From contig NZ_SJPO01000005.1 in NCBI RefSeq assembly GCF_007859935.1, forward strand, positions 310,001 through 374,000: DNA of 64,000 nucleotides. Direction: 5' to 3'. The stretch's first letter is position 1, and the number at the start of each line of letters is the position of its first letter. Made by a program: the position numbers and the translations under genes. This document shows, piece by piece, positions 38,455 through 47,627 of this stretch. This DNA comes from Posidoniimonas polymericola. Its GTDB lineage: Bacteria > Planctomycetota > Planctomycetia > Pirellulales > Lacipirellulaceae. Below the pieces are notes generated by a model. The model saw only the letters and a list, made by a program, of their open reading frames with translations. It did no database searches and had not been told where the DNA came from.

Positions 38455-39033
38455 ATGGTTAAAACCCCCAGCACAATGCTGCCGCTCGGCACGCCCGCCC
38501 CTGATTTCTCGCTCCCGAACGTCGACGGCAAAACGGTCTCCCTGGACAGTTTTGACGGCTCCAAGGGCCTGCTGGTGGTTTTCATGTGCAACCACTGCCC
38601 CTTTGTGATCCACATCGCCGACGAGCTGAAGAAGTTTGCCGACGAGTACCAGGCCAAGGGCCTGGCGGTGGTCGGCATCAGCGCGAACGACGTCGAGAAC
38701 TACCCGGACGACTCGCCCGAAAAGATGGTCGAGGAGGCCAAGTCCCGCGGCTACAGCTTCCCGTACCTGTACGACGCGACGCAGGACACCGCCATCGCGT
38801 ACAAGGCGGCCTGCACGCCGGACTTCTTCGTGTTCGACGCGGACAAGAAGCTGGTCTACCGCGGCCAGTTCGACGCCAGCCGCCCGGGCAGCGACATCCC
38901 CGTGACCGGCGAGGACCTCCGCGCCGCCGCCGACCAGGTGCTGGCCGGCAAGACCCCCTCCGAGGACCAAACCCCCAGCATCGGCTGCAACATCAAATGG
39001 AAGCCGGGCGGCGAGCCGGAGTACTTCGGTTAG
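38455..39033 (+). CDS. Thioredoxin-family redoxin (peroxiredoxin-like)
   Basis: 192 residues from the ATG with GGAG nine bases upstream. It has the AhpC/TSA-redoxin fold: LGTPAPDFSLPNVDGKTVSL, the active-site segment MCNHCPFVIHIADELKKFA with two cysteines separated by two residues, and CTPDFFVFDADKKLVYRGQF near the end. The same CNHCP motif occurs in a widespread family described as thioredoxin-like and of unproven substrate. It is probably cytoplasmic, as no signal peptide is visible. Reductant and target are not known. Confidence 0.9.
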   Translation: MVKTPSTMLPLGTPAPDFSLPNVDGKTVSLDSFDGSKGLLVVFMCNHCPFVIHIADELKKFADEYQAKGLAVVGISANDVENYPDDSPEKMVEEAKSRGYSFPYLYDATQDTAIAYKAACTPDFFVFDADKKLVYRGQFDASRPGSDIPVTGEDLRAAADQVLAGKTPSEDQTPSIGCNIKWKPGGEPEYFG

Positions 39034-39288
39034 CGGGTAGTTGAGGCTCTGCGAACAGCTCGAGATAGCAACCTCGAGGCGTTGCCGCAATCTCTCAGTG
39101 AGGGTCGATATGTGCCGCGGTTCGTCCAGCCTCGGCTGCTAGAGATCTGACGGAGCTGCGCGAGGTGTCCGCGTCTAAGAGCAACCGCTGCGGATAACGG
39201 TAGGGATCAGCGGGCGGCGGGAGTTGACATTGATCTCACCAAAAACCGCACCACCGCCGCTCCGTTGCATCCCATGGTTCTGCCCGTC

Positions 39289-39945
39289 TTATTCGTGTGA
39301 TGCGAAAAGTGACTGGTATTTGGCGGCACGCTCGGTATCGCCAAGTTCATCATAGCATCCAGCCAGTTCACCGTATATGAAGTACGAAGAAGGCTGGCCG
39401 TCGGCAGCAATCTGAAACGCTTCTGCAGCTTCGGCGAATCTTCGCTCGTCGCGAAGGATATAGCCAAGGTCTTCCGCGATGTATTGCCTATGGGGCGACA
39501 AGTTAAGTCCGTTTCGGAGAATGTTGATACCGACATCAGGGGCAATTCGTGAGTAAAAGAGTTCGTAGACCCCGAAGCAGTCAATTGGGACACCGCAGAC
39601 CACATCGCCATCACATTCGTGGTGGTATCGAAATTCAATCTCACCGTCGCGCAGAAAGTATGCGTAATCGCTGATGCGTTCAGGAAGGCAGAGGTCCAAG
39701 TAGCAATCTTGGATTGTGCCGCCTGGAAGTACATGTTTCGCCTTCACGACGAAAAAGTCACTGATCTCGGATTCACGGAGGACTGCCGCATCGATTGGGT
39801 CGAATTCCCAATCGCGAATGTCGTCCGTGTCGGGTTCGAGTCCTTCGACCCGGCCAAAGATCGGAATTTCAGGGTGCTGAGTAAGAGCGTCGATGAATCG
39901 CATCGTTGTAAATTCAGCGGCAGAACGGCAGTCGTAACCGGGCAC
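39289..39945 (-). CDS. TPR-ending protein of unknown function, low-GC island
   Basis: 218 residues from a GTG with AAGG ten bases upstream; an ATG 14 codons later is an alternative. The N-terminal 130 residues have no recognised domain (FRYHHECDGDVVCGVPIDCF). The last 70 contain a TPR pair (YILRDERRFAEAAEAFQIAA, YGELAGCYDELGDTERAAKY). The base composition is clearly lower in GC than the flanks, which suggests horizontal acquisition. It is transcribed in the same direction as the next gene and could be its partner. Confidence 0.7.
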   Translation of the reverse strand: MPGYDCRSAAEFTTMRFIDALTQHPEIPIFGRVEGLEPDTDDIRDWEFDPIDAAVLRESEISDFFVVKAKHVLPGGTIQDCYLDLCLPERISDYAYFLRDGEIEFRYHHECDGDVVCGVPIDCFGVYELFYSRIAPDVGINILRNGLNLSPHRQYIAEDLGYILRDERRFAEAAEAFQIAADGQPSSYFIYGELAGCYDELGDTERAAKYQSLFASHE

Positions 39946-40014
39946 GAACGGAAGACCTTGATTTCAAATGCCGCGTGAATGAGTGCTCCGGTTCACGGCT
40001 TTGTTCTGCAGCAT

Positions 40015-40854
40015 TCACGGTTGATTGGCGTACGCGCCGATGGTGTCCAAGTTAAACGCCAACCGCCCATCATTGTAACGCACTAGTGGCGACCAAGAGG
40101 TGTATTTTGGCACGTCAAGATGAAATTCAATCGGTGCGATTGTTGAAACTGGTTCCAATTCGAATGTCGAATTTGCGTTTTCATTTAGATGGCGTTGTAC
40201 TACATCACATTCACGCGCGAGGTCGCCATCGGTAACGGCCAAAATCGCATCAGCGCGTAATTGTGGTGGGTCAGGAAATTTGCCAAGCATTGAAAATGGC
40301 GCACACCATTGAAGGACACGAACTGCCTCGCATGCCATCAGCGAAGGAATGGATTCGATTGTCGGCAATGTGTCAAGAGTTTTGCGAAGTGAATCAAAGG
40401 TCGCCCATTCAAATACGGGAATTCCGTACTTGGTCTCGGTGAGATACCCCGGCGGCGTGTATTGGCTCGATTTCCACGCACCTTCAAGCATCTTGGTAAA
40501 CGCCGGAATCCAGACTACGTAATTTCCAACGCGTCGAATTGAGATATACCCGCCGGATTCACACCCCGGAAATCCACAGCAGTCGCAAACCAGCACTTGG
40601 GATGGGTCTTCATCGACGCCAGCACGGTCGATATTGTTGACGAGGCAGACGCCGTTTGAATGAAGTGCCTTGGTCGCAAACATTCCCAGCGACGAAGATG
40701 TGTAATCGAAGGTCACATCTCGGAGTTCGTAGGATTCGACATACCACATGTTGATGTTGCTGCAGAACTTGTTATTAGACAGAAACTTCTTCAGTAAGAA
40801 CTGCATACTGAAGAAGGTCTTCAGTATGCGGGTTGACAGGGAGTTCGCGGACAT
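40015..40854 (-). CDS. Unknown protein with CDCCGFPGC motif, low-GC island
   Basis: Up to 279 residues. The start is uncertain: ATGs at 40854, 40806 and 40749 are in frame, none has a good ribosome site, and the two upstream ones sit in a cluster of inverted repeats, so I favour about 40749 (MWYVESYELRDVTFDYTSSS). A conserved-looking cysteine cluster CDCCGFPGCESGGYISIRR could bind zinc. The rest is mixed alpha/beta (VVWIPAFTKMLEGAWKSS, VLQWCAPFSMLGKFPDP). Composition is AT-rich relative to the neighbours. An accessory or immunity-like role is possible but not supported by any known motif. Confidence 0.65.
   Translation of the reverse strand: MSANSLSTRILKTFFSMQFLLKKFLSNNKFCSNINMWYVESYELRDVTFDYTSSSLGMFATKALHSNGVCLVNNIDRAGVDEDPSQVLVCDCCGFPGCESGGYISIRRVGNYVVWIPAFTKMLEGAWKSSQYTPPGYLTETKYGIPVFEWATFDSLRKTLDTLPTIESIPSLMACEAVRVLQWCAPFSMLGKFPDPPQLRADAILAVTDGDLARECDVVQRHLNENANSTFELEPVSTIAPIEFHLDVPKYTSWSPLVRYNDGRLAFNLDTIGAYANQP
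40785..40829. repeat. Overlapping inverted repeats (two mutually exclusive hairpins)
   Basis: CTTCTTCAGTA at 40786-40796 pairs with TACTGAAGAAG at 40806-40816 (11 bp). The central segment also belongs to a perfect 12-bp pair, GCATACTGAAGA (40803-40814) with TCTTCAGTATGC (40818-40829). The shared middle arm means only one hairpin can form at a time. Confidence 0.75.
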
Positions 40855-40861
40855 GTATACA
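40833..40861 (+). promoter_or_regulatory. Candidate sigma-70-type promoter, plus strand
   Basis: TTGACA and TATACA are separated by 17 bases. This is an excellent match in a GC-rich genome, but no plus-strand gene follows within 300 bases. It overlaps the probable promoter region of the minus-strand gene. Confidence 0.4.
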
Positions 40862-41110
40862 TAAATACACTACCCGTCAACATCCCCGCAGAGGGCCTCG
40901 CGATGGCGCCAGTCTACCGGTGCGACCCGCAGGCGGCAAACGGCGTTGGGTTAACCAATCCACTCAAGTTGCTGGACCGAATGTTGAGTCAAGTTCTCCG
41001 CGCCTGAACCAGCCGTCGGGGAGGTCATTTGCGTCGACCGGCGCGGCGAGCATCCTTTCCAAGATCGCGGCGGGGCGCGACACTTCCCTTACCTCCCCTG
41101 AACCCGTCGC

Positions 41111-42403
41111 CTACGGCCCCAGCACTTCCGGCAGCCAGAGCGACAGCTGCGGCACGTAGGTGATGATCAGCAGCGCCACGACCATCGCGATGAAGAACGG
41201 GATCATCGGCCGCGCGACCTTGGCGATGGTGGTCTGGCCGACCCCGCAGCCGATGAACAGGCAGGTCCCCACCGGTGGCGTGCAGAGGCCGATGCACAGG
41301 TTCACGATGATCATGATGCCGAAGTGCACCGGGTCCATGCCGAGCTCCGTGACGACCGGCAGGAAGATCGGCGTGAAGATCAGCACCGCCGGCGTCATGT
41401 CCATGAACGCGCCGACGACCAGCAGCACCAGGTTGATGATCAGCAGGATCACCAGCGGGTTGTCCGACAGCGAGAGCATCGTGGCGCTGATGGTCTGCGG
41501 GATGTTCTGGTAGACCAGCACCCAGCTCATCGCCTGGCTGGCGCCGATCAAGAGGAAGATCACCGAGGTGGTGATGCCGGCCTTGAGCAGCATCTGCGGC
41601 AGGGCCGACAGCGGCGCCTCGCGGTAGATGACGAAGGTCAAGAGGAAGGCGTACAGTACGGCGATGGCGGCCGCCTCGGTGGGGGAGAACACGCCCCCCA
41701 AGATGCCGCCCATCACGATCACGATCAGCAGCAGGCTGGGGAAGGCGGCCCAGGCGGCGCGGATGATGTCGTCGAGCGAGGCCCGCACACCCTCGTGCTC
41801 GTCGCCCCGAAAGCCGGTGATCCAGCAGGCCAGCATCAGCAGCAGGCCGGTCAGGATGCCCGGCCCGATGCCGGCCAGGAAGAGCGAAGCGACCGAAACG
41901 TCGCCGGCGACCACCGCGAACACGATCATCACGTTGCTGGGCGGGATCATCAGCCCGGTGGTGGCGGCGGTGGTGGTGAGCGCGACGCTGGTGTCGCGGT
42001 CGTAGCCGTTGCGTTGCATTTCAGGGAGCATCATCCCGCCGACGCTCGACACCGCGGCGGTGGCCGAGCCGGAGATGGCGCCGAACAGCATGCAGGTGAG
42101 CGTGCAGACGTACGCCAGTCCGCCCTGCAGGTGGCCGACCAGCACGCTGGCGAAGTCGATGAGTCGCCGCGCCATGCCCCCCTCGCCCATCAGCTGGCCG
42201 GCGAGCACGAAGAACGGGATCGCCAGCAGCGAGAACTTGGCGATGCCGGCGCTCATCTTCTGGGCCACGATGTACCCGGTCGAGACATCGCCCAGCGACA
42301 AGATCGCCATGAACGCCGCGCCGCCGATCGCGATCGCCACGGGGACGTTCATCAGCAGCATCGCGAAGAACGCGACCACGATGATGATGATCTGCACGTC
42401 CAT
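41111..42403 (-). CDS. dctM: TRAP transporter large permease DctM
   Basis: 430 residues with about 12 membrane helices. Family landmarks: PVAIAIGGAAFMAILSLG, AGQLMGEGGMARRLIDFA, GAISGSATAAVSSVGGMMLP, and FGIMIIVNLCIGLCTPPVGT. This is the channel subunit that carries out sodium-driven uptake of organic acids or sugar acids from the substrate-binding protein. It begins six bases after the dctQ stop, so it is the third gene of the dctP-dctQ-dctM operon. Confidence 0.95.
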   Translation of the reverse strand: MDVQIIIIVVAFFAMLLMNVPVAIAIGGAAFMAILSLGDVSTGYIVAQKMSAGIAKFSLLAIPFFVLAGQLMGEGGMARRLIDFASVLVGHLQGGLAYVCTLTCMLFGAISGSATAAVSSVGGMMLPEMQRNGYDRDTSVALTTTAATTGLMIPPSNVMIVFAVVAGDVSVASLFLAGIGPGILTGLLLMLACWITGFRGDEHEGVRASLDDIIRAAWAAFPSLLLIVIVMGGILGGVFSPTEAAAIAVLYAFLLTFVIYREAPLSALPQMLLKAGITTSVIFLLIGASQAMSWVLVYQNIPQTISATMLSLSDNPLVILLIINLVLLVVGAFMDMTPAVLIFTPIFLPVVTELGMDPVHFGIMIIVNLCIGLCTPPVGTCLFIGCGVGQTTIAKVARPMIPFFIAMVVALLIITYVPQLSLWLPEVLGP

Positions 42404-42409
42404 ACGGCG

Positions 42410-42937
42410 TCAGGCCTGCTGCTCCAATTCGGTGGGGACCGAAGGGGCATCCCCCGGCCCGCCGCCGACGACCTCGGCCCCGCCCGCGATCCGCCACGCG
42501 CGGTGCAGCGAGAACAGGCAGATCAACACCCCGCCGACCGGAGCGGCCAGGTAGACCCAGCCCTTGCGGAGCGGCACCGTGGTCATCATCTGGCCCGACT
42601 CGAGGGTCTTCGCAACTAGCACGTAGCCGCCCCAGATCAGGGCCGCGGCCGCGAACACCGCGCAGATCAGCGCGACGAGGACCTCCAGCAGCCGCCGGGC
42701 GTCGGGCGAGAGCTTTTCGGCCAGCCAGTCGAGGCCCAGGTGCTCCCAGCGGCGGAAGCCAGCCGCGGCGGCCAGGAACGTCAGCCAGACGATCAACGCC
42801 TCGGAGACGTCTTGGGTCCAGCGGCTCGGCGAGTCGAGCACGAACCGCGACGCCACGCCCCACAGCACGACCAGCACCAGCGCGCCCATGATGAGCGACA
42901 CCAGCCCCTCGAGCAGCGCCACGCCAAAGCGTCTCAC
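42410..42937 (-). CDS. dctQ: TRAP transporter small permease DctQ
   Basis: 175 residues from a GTG with AGGAG nine bases upstream; a TTG eight codons earlier is less likely. Four membrane helices (LVSLIMGALVLVVLWGVASR, VSEALIVWLTFLAAAAGF, LLEVLVALICAVFAAAALIW and VYLAAPVGGVLICLFSLHRA) and the DctQ-type RRWEHLGLDWL loop. It links the binding protein DctP to the DctM channel in the inner membrane. It starts 30 bases after dctP. Confidence 0.92.
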   Translation of the reverse strand: MRRFGVALLEGLVSLIMGALVLVVLWGVASRFVLDSPSRWTQDVSEALIVWLTFLAAAAGFRRWEHLGLDWLAEKLSPDARRLLEVLVALICAVFAAAALIWGGYVLVAKTLESGQMMTTVPLRKGWVYLAAPVGGVLICLFSLHRAWRIAGGAEVVGGGPGDAPSVPTELEQQA

Positions 42938-42967
42938 AGAAGATTGCTCCTGATGGTCCAAGCTGCC

Positions 42968-43990
42968 CTATTCCTCCGCGATCCGCTGCATCAGCCCGCC
43001 CACCTGCGTGCCGTCGTAGCTGTGGTGCAGGTCCTGGACCTTCTCGATGAACGGCGCCAGGTCGGGCACGTGGACTGCGACGCCCTCGGCCTCGAGGGCC
43101 TGCAGGACTCGCTTGGTTTCGTCCGACCAGAGCTGCCGCTGCCGGTCGGCCGACTCGTAGGCGGCCTCCTGCAGCCACCGCTGCTCGTCGGGCGACAACG
43201 CCTGCCAGGTCTGCTCGCTCACCAGCAGCACGTCGGGCACGCGGGTGTGCTCGTTGCGGGTGAAGTGGCGGCAGACCTCGAAGTGCCGGTTGGAGTAGAA
43301 GCTCGGCAGGTTGTTCTCGGCGCCGTCGACCTGGTTGGTCTGCAGGGCGGAGTAGAGCTCGCCCCAGTCGATCGGGGTCGGCGACCCGCCGAGCGCCTCG
43401 ACCATGGCCATGGCGGTCTTGCTCTGCTGCACGCGGATCTTGAGGCCGACCAGGTCGTCGGGCGAGAGGATCGCGCGGTTGACGGTGTAGAAGCTGCGGG
43501 CGCCGGCGTCGAAGTAGCACAGGCCCTTGAAGCCGACCCGCTCGCCGGCGGCGAGCAGCTCGTCGCCGATCGGGCCCTCGAGCACCTTCCAGCAGTGGTC
43601 CTCGCTGCGGAACACATAGGGCACGCCCAGCACCGCGATCTCGGGGATAAAGTTCTCCAGCGGCCCGGCGGAGGTTTTGGTCAGGTCGAGCGCGCCCTGC
43701 TGCAGCTGCTCGACGCACTCGGCCTCGCTGCCGAGCTGGCTGTTGGCGAAGATCTCGAGGCTGAGCCGGCCGCGCGACTTCTGGTCGAGCGTCTCGGCCA
43801 TTTGCAGCAGCGCCTGGTGCACCGGGTGCTTCTCGTCCAGGCTGTGGGCCAGCTTCAGCACCCGCGTTGGCGAACCCCCTGGTTCATGGGCATCGTCGGC
43901 CGAGCGGAGCACCAACGCAAACGCCAGCGTCGCGCTCAGAACGCCACAGCACAGGCCAACGATAAAGAACGATGTGGCTTTGCCAAACAT
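42968..43990 (-). CDS. dctP: TRAP transporter substrate-binding protein DctP
   Basis: 340 residues starting at the ATG that gives a signal or anchor helix (SFFIVGLCCGVLSATLAFAL). The DctP fold is clear: KLAHSLDEKHPVHQALLQMA, GRLSLEIFANSQLGSEAECV, the substrate-contact helix LVGLKIRVQQSKTAMAMVEA with its Arg, and LGGSPTPIDWGELYSALQTN with VDGAENNL. Carboxylate ligands such as C4-dicarboxylates or uronates are typical; the ligand here is not predictable. It is the first gene of the operon. Confidence 0.95.
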   Translation of the reverse strand: MFGKATSFFIVGLCCGVLSATLAFALVLRSADDAHEPGGSPTRVLKLAHSLDEKHPVHQALLQMAETLDQKSRGRLSLEIFANSQLGSEAECVEQLQQGALDLTKTSAGPLENFIPEIAVLGVPYVFRSEDHCWKVLEGPIGDELLAAGERVGFKGLCYFDAGARSFYTVNRAILSPDDLVGLKIRVQQSKTAMAMVEALGGSPTPIDWGELYSALQTNQVDGAENNLPSFYSNRHFEVCRHFTRNEHTRVPDVLLVSEQTWQALSPDEQRWLQEAAYESADRQRQLWSDETKRVLQALEAEGVAVHVPDLAPFIEKVQDLHHSYDGTQVGGLMQRIAEE

Positions 43991-44171
43991 AGGTCGGAAT
44001 CGGATTGTCCAAGAAGAGCGCCGCGGCCGCGGCGGCAGCCCCTCTACCTTAAGGCAAACCCACCCGCAGGTGTATGGGTAATCGACCCGCGACGGCGAAA
44101 GATCCGCCGCGGGCGTTCGTGGTTGCAGAGCGCGCGCCATCTAGCGCAACGCAAGTGGACAAGTGCGTGGG

Positions 44172-45041
44172 CTACTTCATCGGGGCCACGTCGACCGTGA
44201 CCTCCATCGTGTGCCCGCCGCCGCCGACATAGACGCCCTGGATTGGGCAGACGTCGGCGTAATCGCGGCCGTGGGCGATGGTGATGTGGTCGCGGCCGGG
44301 GAGCACCGCGTTGGTGGGGTCGGCGTCGACCCAGCCGTCGGCGCCGCAGTACAACGCGAGCCACGCGTGCGAGGCGTCGGCCCCAACCAGCCGTGGCTTG
44401 CCCGGCGGCGGTATCGTCCGCAGGTAGCCGCTGACGTACCGCGCGGCGAGGCCGATCGACCTCAGGCAGGAGATTGCCACGTGGGCGAAGTCCTGGCAGA
44501 CGCCCGCCCGCTGGTCGAACGCCTCGGTGACCGGGGTGCTGACCGTGGTGGCCTGGGGGTTGTACTCGAAGTCCTTGTTGATGCGGAGGTTGAGGTCCCG
44601 CAGGGCGTCGACGATCGGCCGCCCCGGCGTGAACGACTTCTCCGCGTACTGCCCCAGCCGGCGGACGAGCGGCGCCTTGGACGAGGGGAACGCGAACTGG
44701 TAGGGCCGCATCGGCGCGTCGGGCTCGGCCGCCGGGAGCGCGTCACGCACCTGCTCCCACGGCGTCCCGGGTCCCGGCTCGTCCCGCTCGTCGATCTCGA
44801 TCTCGCTGGTCGCCGAGAGGGACAACCCGCGGTGCGCTTCGAGGATCGAAAAGTACTCGGTCGGGTTGCCAAAGACATCGGTCCGCTGCAGCACGTCTGA
44901 CGGGTCGGGCAGGATGATCAGGCGGTAGCTCTGCCGGGTCTGGCCGCGGGTTTCGCGGGGCGACAGGTGCACCAGGTTGTGGCACACCGCCACCGGCTCG
45001 CTGTAGGCGTACTTGGTGGTGTGCGTGATGCGGTAGCGCAT
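44172..45041 (-). CDS. Transglutaminase-like protease/peptidase
   Basis: 289 residues with a bacterial transglutaminase-like N-terminal domain (MRYRITHTTKYAYSEPVAVC) and the catalytic core: Cys182 in AGVCQDFAHVA, His225 in DASHAWLAL and Asp241 in GWVDADPTN. The triad is complete, so hydrolysis or transfer on peptide or isopeptide bonds is likely. It is the last gene of a five-gene run, 15 bases after the ATP-grasp/alpha-E fusion. In comparative genomics this family travels with alpha-E and circularly permuted ATP-grasp proteins. Confidence 0.92.
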   Translation of the reverse strand: MRYRITHTTKYAYSEPVAVCHNLVHLSPRETRGQTRQSYRLIILPDPSDVLQRTDVFGNPTEYFSILEAHRGLSLSATSEIEIDERDEPGPGTPWEQVRDALPAAEPDAPMRPYQFAFPSSKAPLVRRLGQYAEKSFTPGRPIVDALRDLNLRINKDFEYNPQATTVSTPVTEAFDQRAGVCQDFAHVAISCLRSIGLAARYVSGYLRTIPPPGKPRLVGADASHAWLALYCGADGWVDADPTNAVLPGRDHITIAHGRDYADVCPIQGVYVGGGGHTMEVTVDVAPMK

Positions 45042-45056
45042 GGCGGGCGTAGTCGG

Positions 45057-47627
45057 CTAGAGCGGTGAGAGCTGCCGCGGCGTGCCGGCGTGGACCAAGT
45101 ACTTGAGTGAGATCGCGTTGGACAGGCTCGGCAGGTCGCGGCTGATCTGGGCCAGCAGCTCGGCCAGCGGCTTCTGGTTGCCCATCTCGTGGGCCTCGGC
45201 AAGCGCCTCGACGTCGGCCATGCGGATGGCGTGGCTCATCGACATCACCAGCCGCTGCTCGGCCGCGGCGCCCTGCGCCTCGTCGTCGCTGCGGGGCAGC
45301 TTGCCGATGTGCCGCTCGAGCGTGTTGAGCTGGAACGCCACGCTCCGCGGGTTCGACGGGTCGGTCAGCAGCAGGTCGAGGGTCGCCACGAAACGCATGT
45401 TCGAGCGGTACCGCGAACGGTAGGTCATGATGCTGTCGGAGGTCTCGAGGAGCGCCTCGAGCATCGGCCGGACGGAGGGCTGGGTCTCGATCAGGCAGGC
45501 GGTCAGCAGCTCGACCAGCTGGGCCGCCCGCTCGAGCCGCCGGCCGATGTCCAGGAACCGGTAGAACTGCGTGCGGGTCATGCTCTCGACCACCAGGCCG
45601 CCGACGGCGGCCAGGTCGGCGATCAGCTCGTCGGTCGCGTTGATCAGGTCGGTCAGGTCCTGCGGGGCTGCGTCGGGCGCGTTGAACGCCTGGCTCACGC
45701 GCAGCAAGAGCCGCCACGCGTCCCGCGACAGGCGGTCGCGTACCTTGGTCGCCGAGTAGAACACCCGATCGACCGACGCCGTCAGCGAGCTCGGCTGCTG
45801 CGAGTTGAGCACCTGCGACGGCAGCGACCGGTCGACGTGCGGCAGCAGCTCGCGCATCTCGGCGACGGCGTAGCCCGGCTCGATCAGGCCCTCGTCGGCC
45901 AGCGCCCGCAGCAGGTAGGGCAGCTCGACAAGCTGCGTCGGGTCGTCCTCGCCGGTCAGCCGGTTGGCGACCGTGCGGACCAGGCGCGCTTTGGCGTCGG
46001 CCCGTTCGAGGTTCCGGCCCAGCCAGTAGCTGTTGTCCGCGACACGGCTGGGCAGCTCGGCGCCGAGACGCACCAACGCCACTGGCTCGTCCTCGTGAGA
46101 GAGCAGCGAGATCGGCTCGACCGGCTGATCGCTGGTGATCCAAACGTCCTTGCTCCCCTCGCCGGAAAGGATGGAGGTCTCGAGCGGCTCGGCGCTCGAC
46201 GTCGTCCGGGCGAGGGCGCCCTCCATCACCTGGAAGCCGCCGTCGGGGGTCGCGGTGGCGAAAGCCCGCAACGCCACACGGCAGGTCTGCAGCCGCCCGT
46301 TACGCCAGCAGGGCGCCGAGGAACGCTGAACCCTTTCCTGGGCGATGTAGCCGCGCGGGTCGGCGCGTAGTTTTTCGATCAGCTGCTCGCGGGGCATGTC
46401 GCGGAGCTCGACCGTCAGCATGCTCTCTTCGCCCCGCTGCCGGAACGCCCGCTTGAGCAGCAGGCGGTCGACGTTCTGCGTGACGTACTCGAGCGACTCC
46501 GGCTCGCCGCACCACCAGGTCGCGACCCCCGGCAGCTTGAGCTTCTCGCCCAGCAGCGCCTGGCAGAGCCGCGGCAGGAAGGCCATGAACACGGGCGACT
46601 CGACCAGCCCGCTGCCGAGCGGGTTGGCGACCGCCAGCGACCCTTCGCGCGAGGCCTGGATCAGCCCCGCCACGCCGGCCGGCGATTCGCCGCCCAGCTC
46701 CAGCGGGTCACACTGATCGCTGTTCGGGCGGCGGATCAGCACGTCGATGGGCACCAGCCCCTCGAGCGTCTTGAGCCACAGGCGGCGTTTCCGCACGGTG
46801 AGGTCTTCGCCCTCGACCAGCACGTAGCCCAGGTACCTGGCGAGGTACGCGTCCTCAAAATAGTTCTGCTGGCCGGGGCCCTGGCTGAGGATCGCGATGC
46901 TCGGGTTGCGGACCTGCTGCGGCGCGATGGCCTGCAGGCTCTCGCGCACGCGGGCGAAGTAACCCGCCAGCCGCATCACGCGGCAGTCGCGGAACGGCTC
47001 GGGCAGCATCCGCGAGACAACGATCCGGTTCTCCAGCGCGAAACCGATTCCCGAGGGCGACTCGGTGCGGTCCGCCAGCACCCACCACGACCCGTCGGGG
47101 GAGCGGCCCAAGTCGGCCGAATACAGCTGCAGCATCTGCGAACGCGCAACCTCGGGCGACTTAAGCGGCAGCAGGTAGCCCGGGTGACCGTACAGCAGCT
47201 CGGGAGGCAGGACGCCATCGCGCACCAGCTTCTGCGGCCCGTACAGGTCCTGCAGCGCGAGCTCGAGCACCTGAGCCCGCTGGGCGAGACCTGTCGAGAC
47301 CTCGGACCATTCACGCGACCCGACCAGCAGCGGGAACGGGTCGAGCATCCAGGGGCGTTGGCGGTCGTCCGCCGCGCCGTGCGGGCTGTACGCGACGCCG
47401 TTGGCATGAATCAGCCGCTGCGAACGGGCCCAGCGGCGTTTGAGCTCGAGCGTGCCGAGTCGTTCAAACTGTGCGGTAAACGCCAGCCAGTGGGCGCGGT
47501 AGCCGCCGCGGGGGTCGATTAGCTCGTCGTAGGCGCCGGCGACAGGTCGGTACCCAACCAGCGGAGAAACATCGGCGGCCTGCTGGTTGACGAGGCCACC
47601 GGGTTGAGTCTGCCGCTGGCCTTGCAT
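45057..47627 (-). CDS. Circularly permuted ATP-grasp / alpha-E fusion protein
   Basis: 856 residues. The N-terminal 500 or so is a circularly permuted type 2 ATP-grasp (QVLELALQDLYGPQKLVRDG, VLADRTESPSGIGFALENRI, VRNPSIAILSQGPGQQNYFE). The last 310 residues form an alpha-E (DUF403) domain beginning SRVADNSYWLGRNLERADAK. Fusing the two suggests that they act on one substrate. Its ATG overlaps the stop of the preceding gene in TGATG, which implies translational coupling. The chemistry is inferred to be amide or peptide-bond formation, not shown. Confidence 0.93.
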   Translation of the reverse strand: MQGQRQTQPGGLVNQQAADVSPLVGYRPVAGAYDELIDPRGGYRAHWLAFTAQFERLGTLELKRRWARSQRLIHANGVAYSPHGAADDRQRPWMLDPFPLLVGSREWSEVSTGLAQRAQVLELALQDLYGPQKLVRDGVLPPELLYGHPGYLLPLKSPEVARSQMLQLYSADLGRSPDGSWWVLADRTESPSGIGFALENRIVVSRMLPEPFRDCRVMRLAGYFARVRESLQAIAPQQVRNPSIAILSQGPGQQNYFEDAYLARYLGYVLVEGEDLTVRKRRLWLKTLEGLVPIDVLIRRPNSDQCDPLELGGESPAGVAGLIQASREGSLAVANPLGSGLVESPVFMAFLPRLCQALLGEKLKLPGVATWWCGEPESLEYVTQNVDRLLLKRAFRQRGEESMLTVELRDMPREQLIEKLRADPRGYIAQERVQRSSAPCWRNGRLQTCRVALRAFATATPDGGFQVMEGALARTTSSAEPLETSILSGEGSKDVWITSDQPVEPISLLSHEDEPVALVRLGAELPSRVADNSYWLGRNLERADAKARLVRTVANRLTGEDDPTQLVELPYLLRALADEGLIEPGYAVAEMRELLPHVDRSLPSQVLNSQQPSSLTASVDRVFYSATKVRDRLSRDAWRLLLRVSQAFNAPDAAPQDLTDLINATDELIADLAAVGGLVVESMTRTQFYRFLDIGRRLERAAQLVELLTACLIETQPSVRPMLEALLETSDSIMTYRSRYRSNMRFVATLDLLLTDPSNPRSVAFQLNTLERHIGKLPRSDDEAQGAAAEQRLVMSMSHAIRMADVEALAEAHEMGNQKPLAELLAQISRDLPSLSNAISLKYLVHAGTPRQLSPL

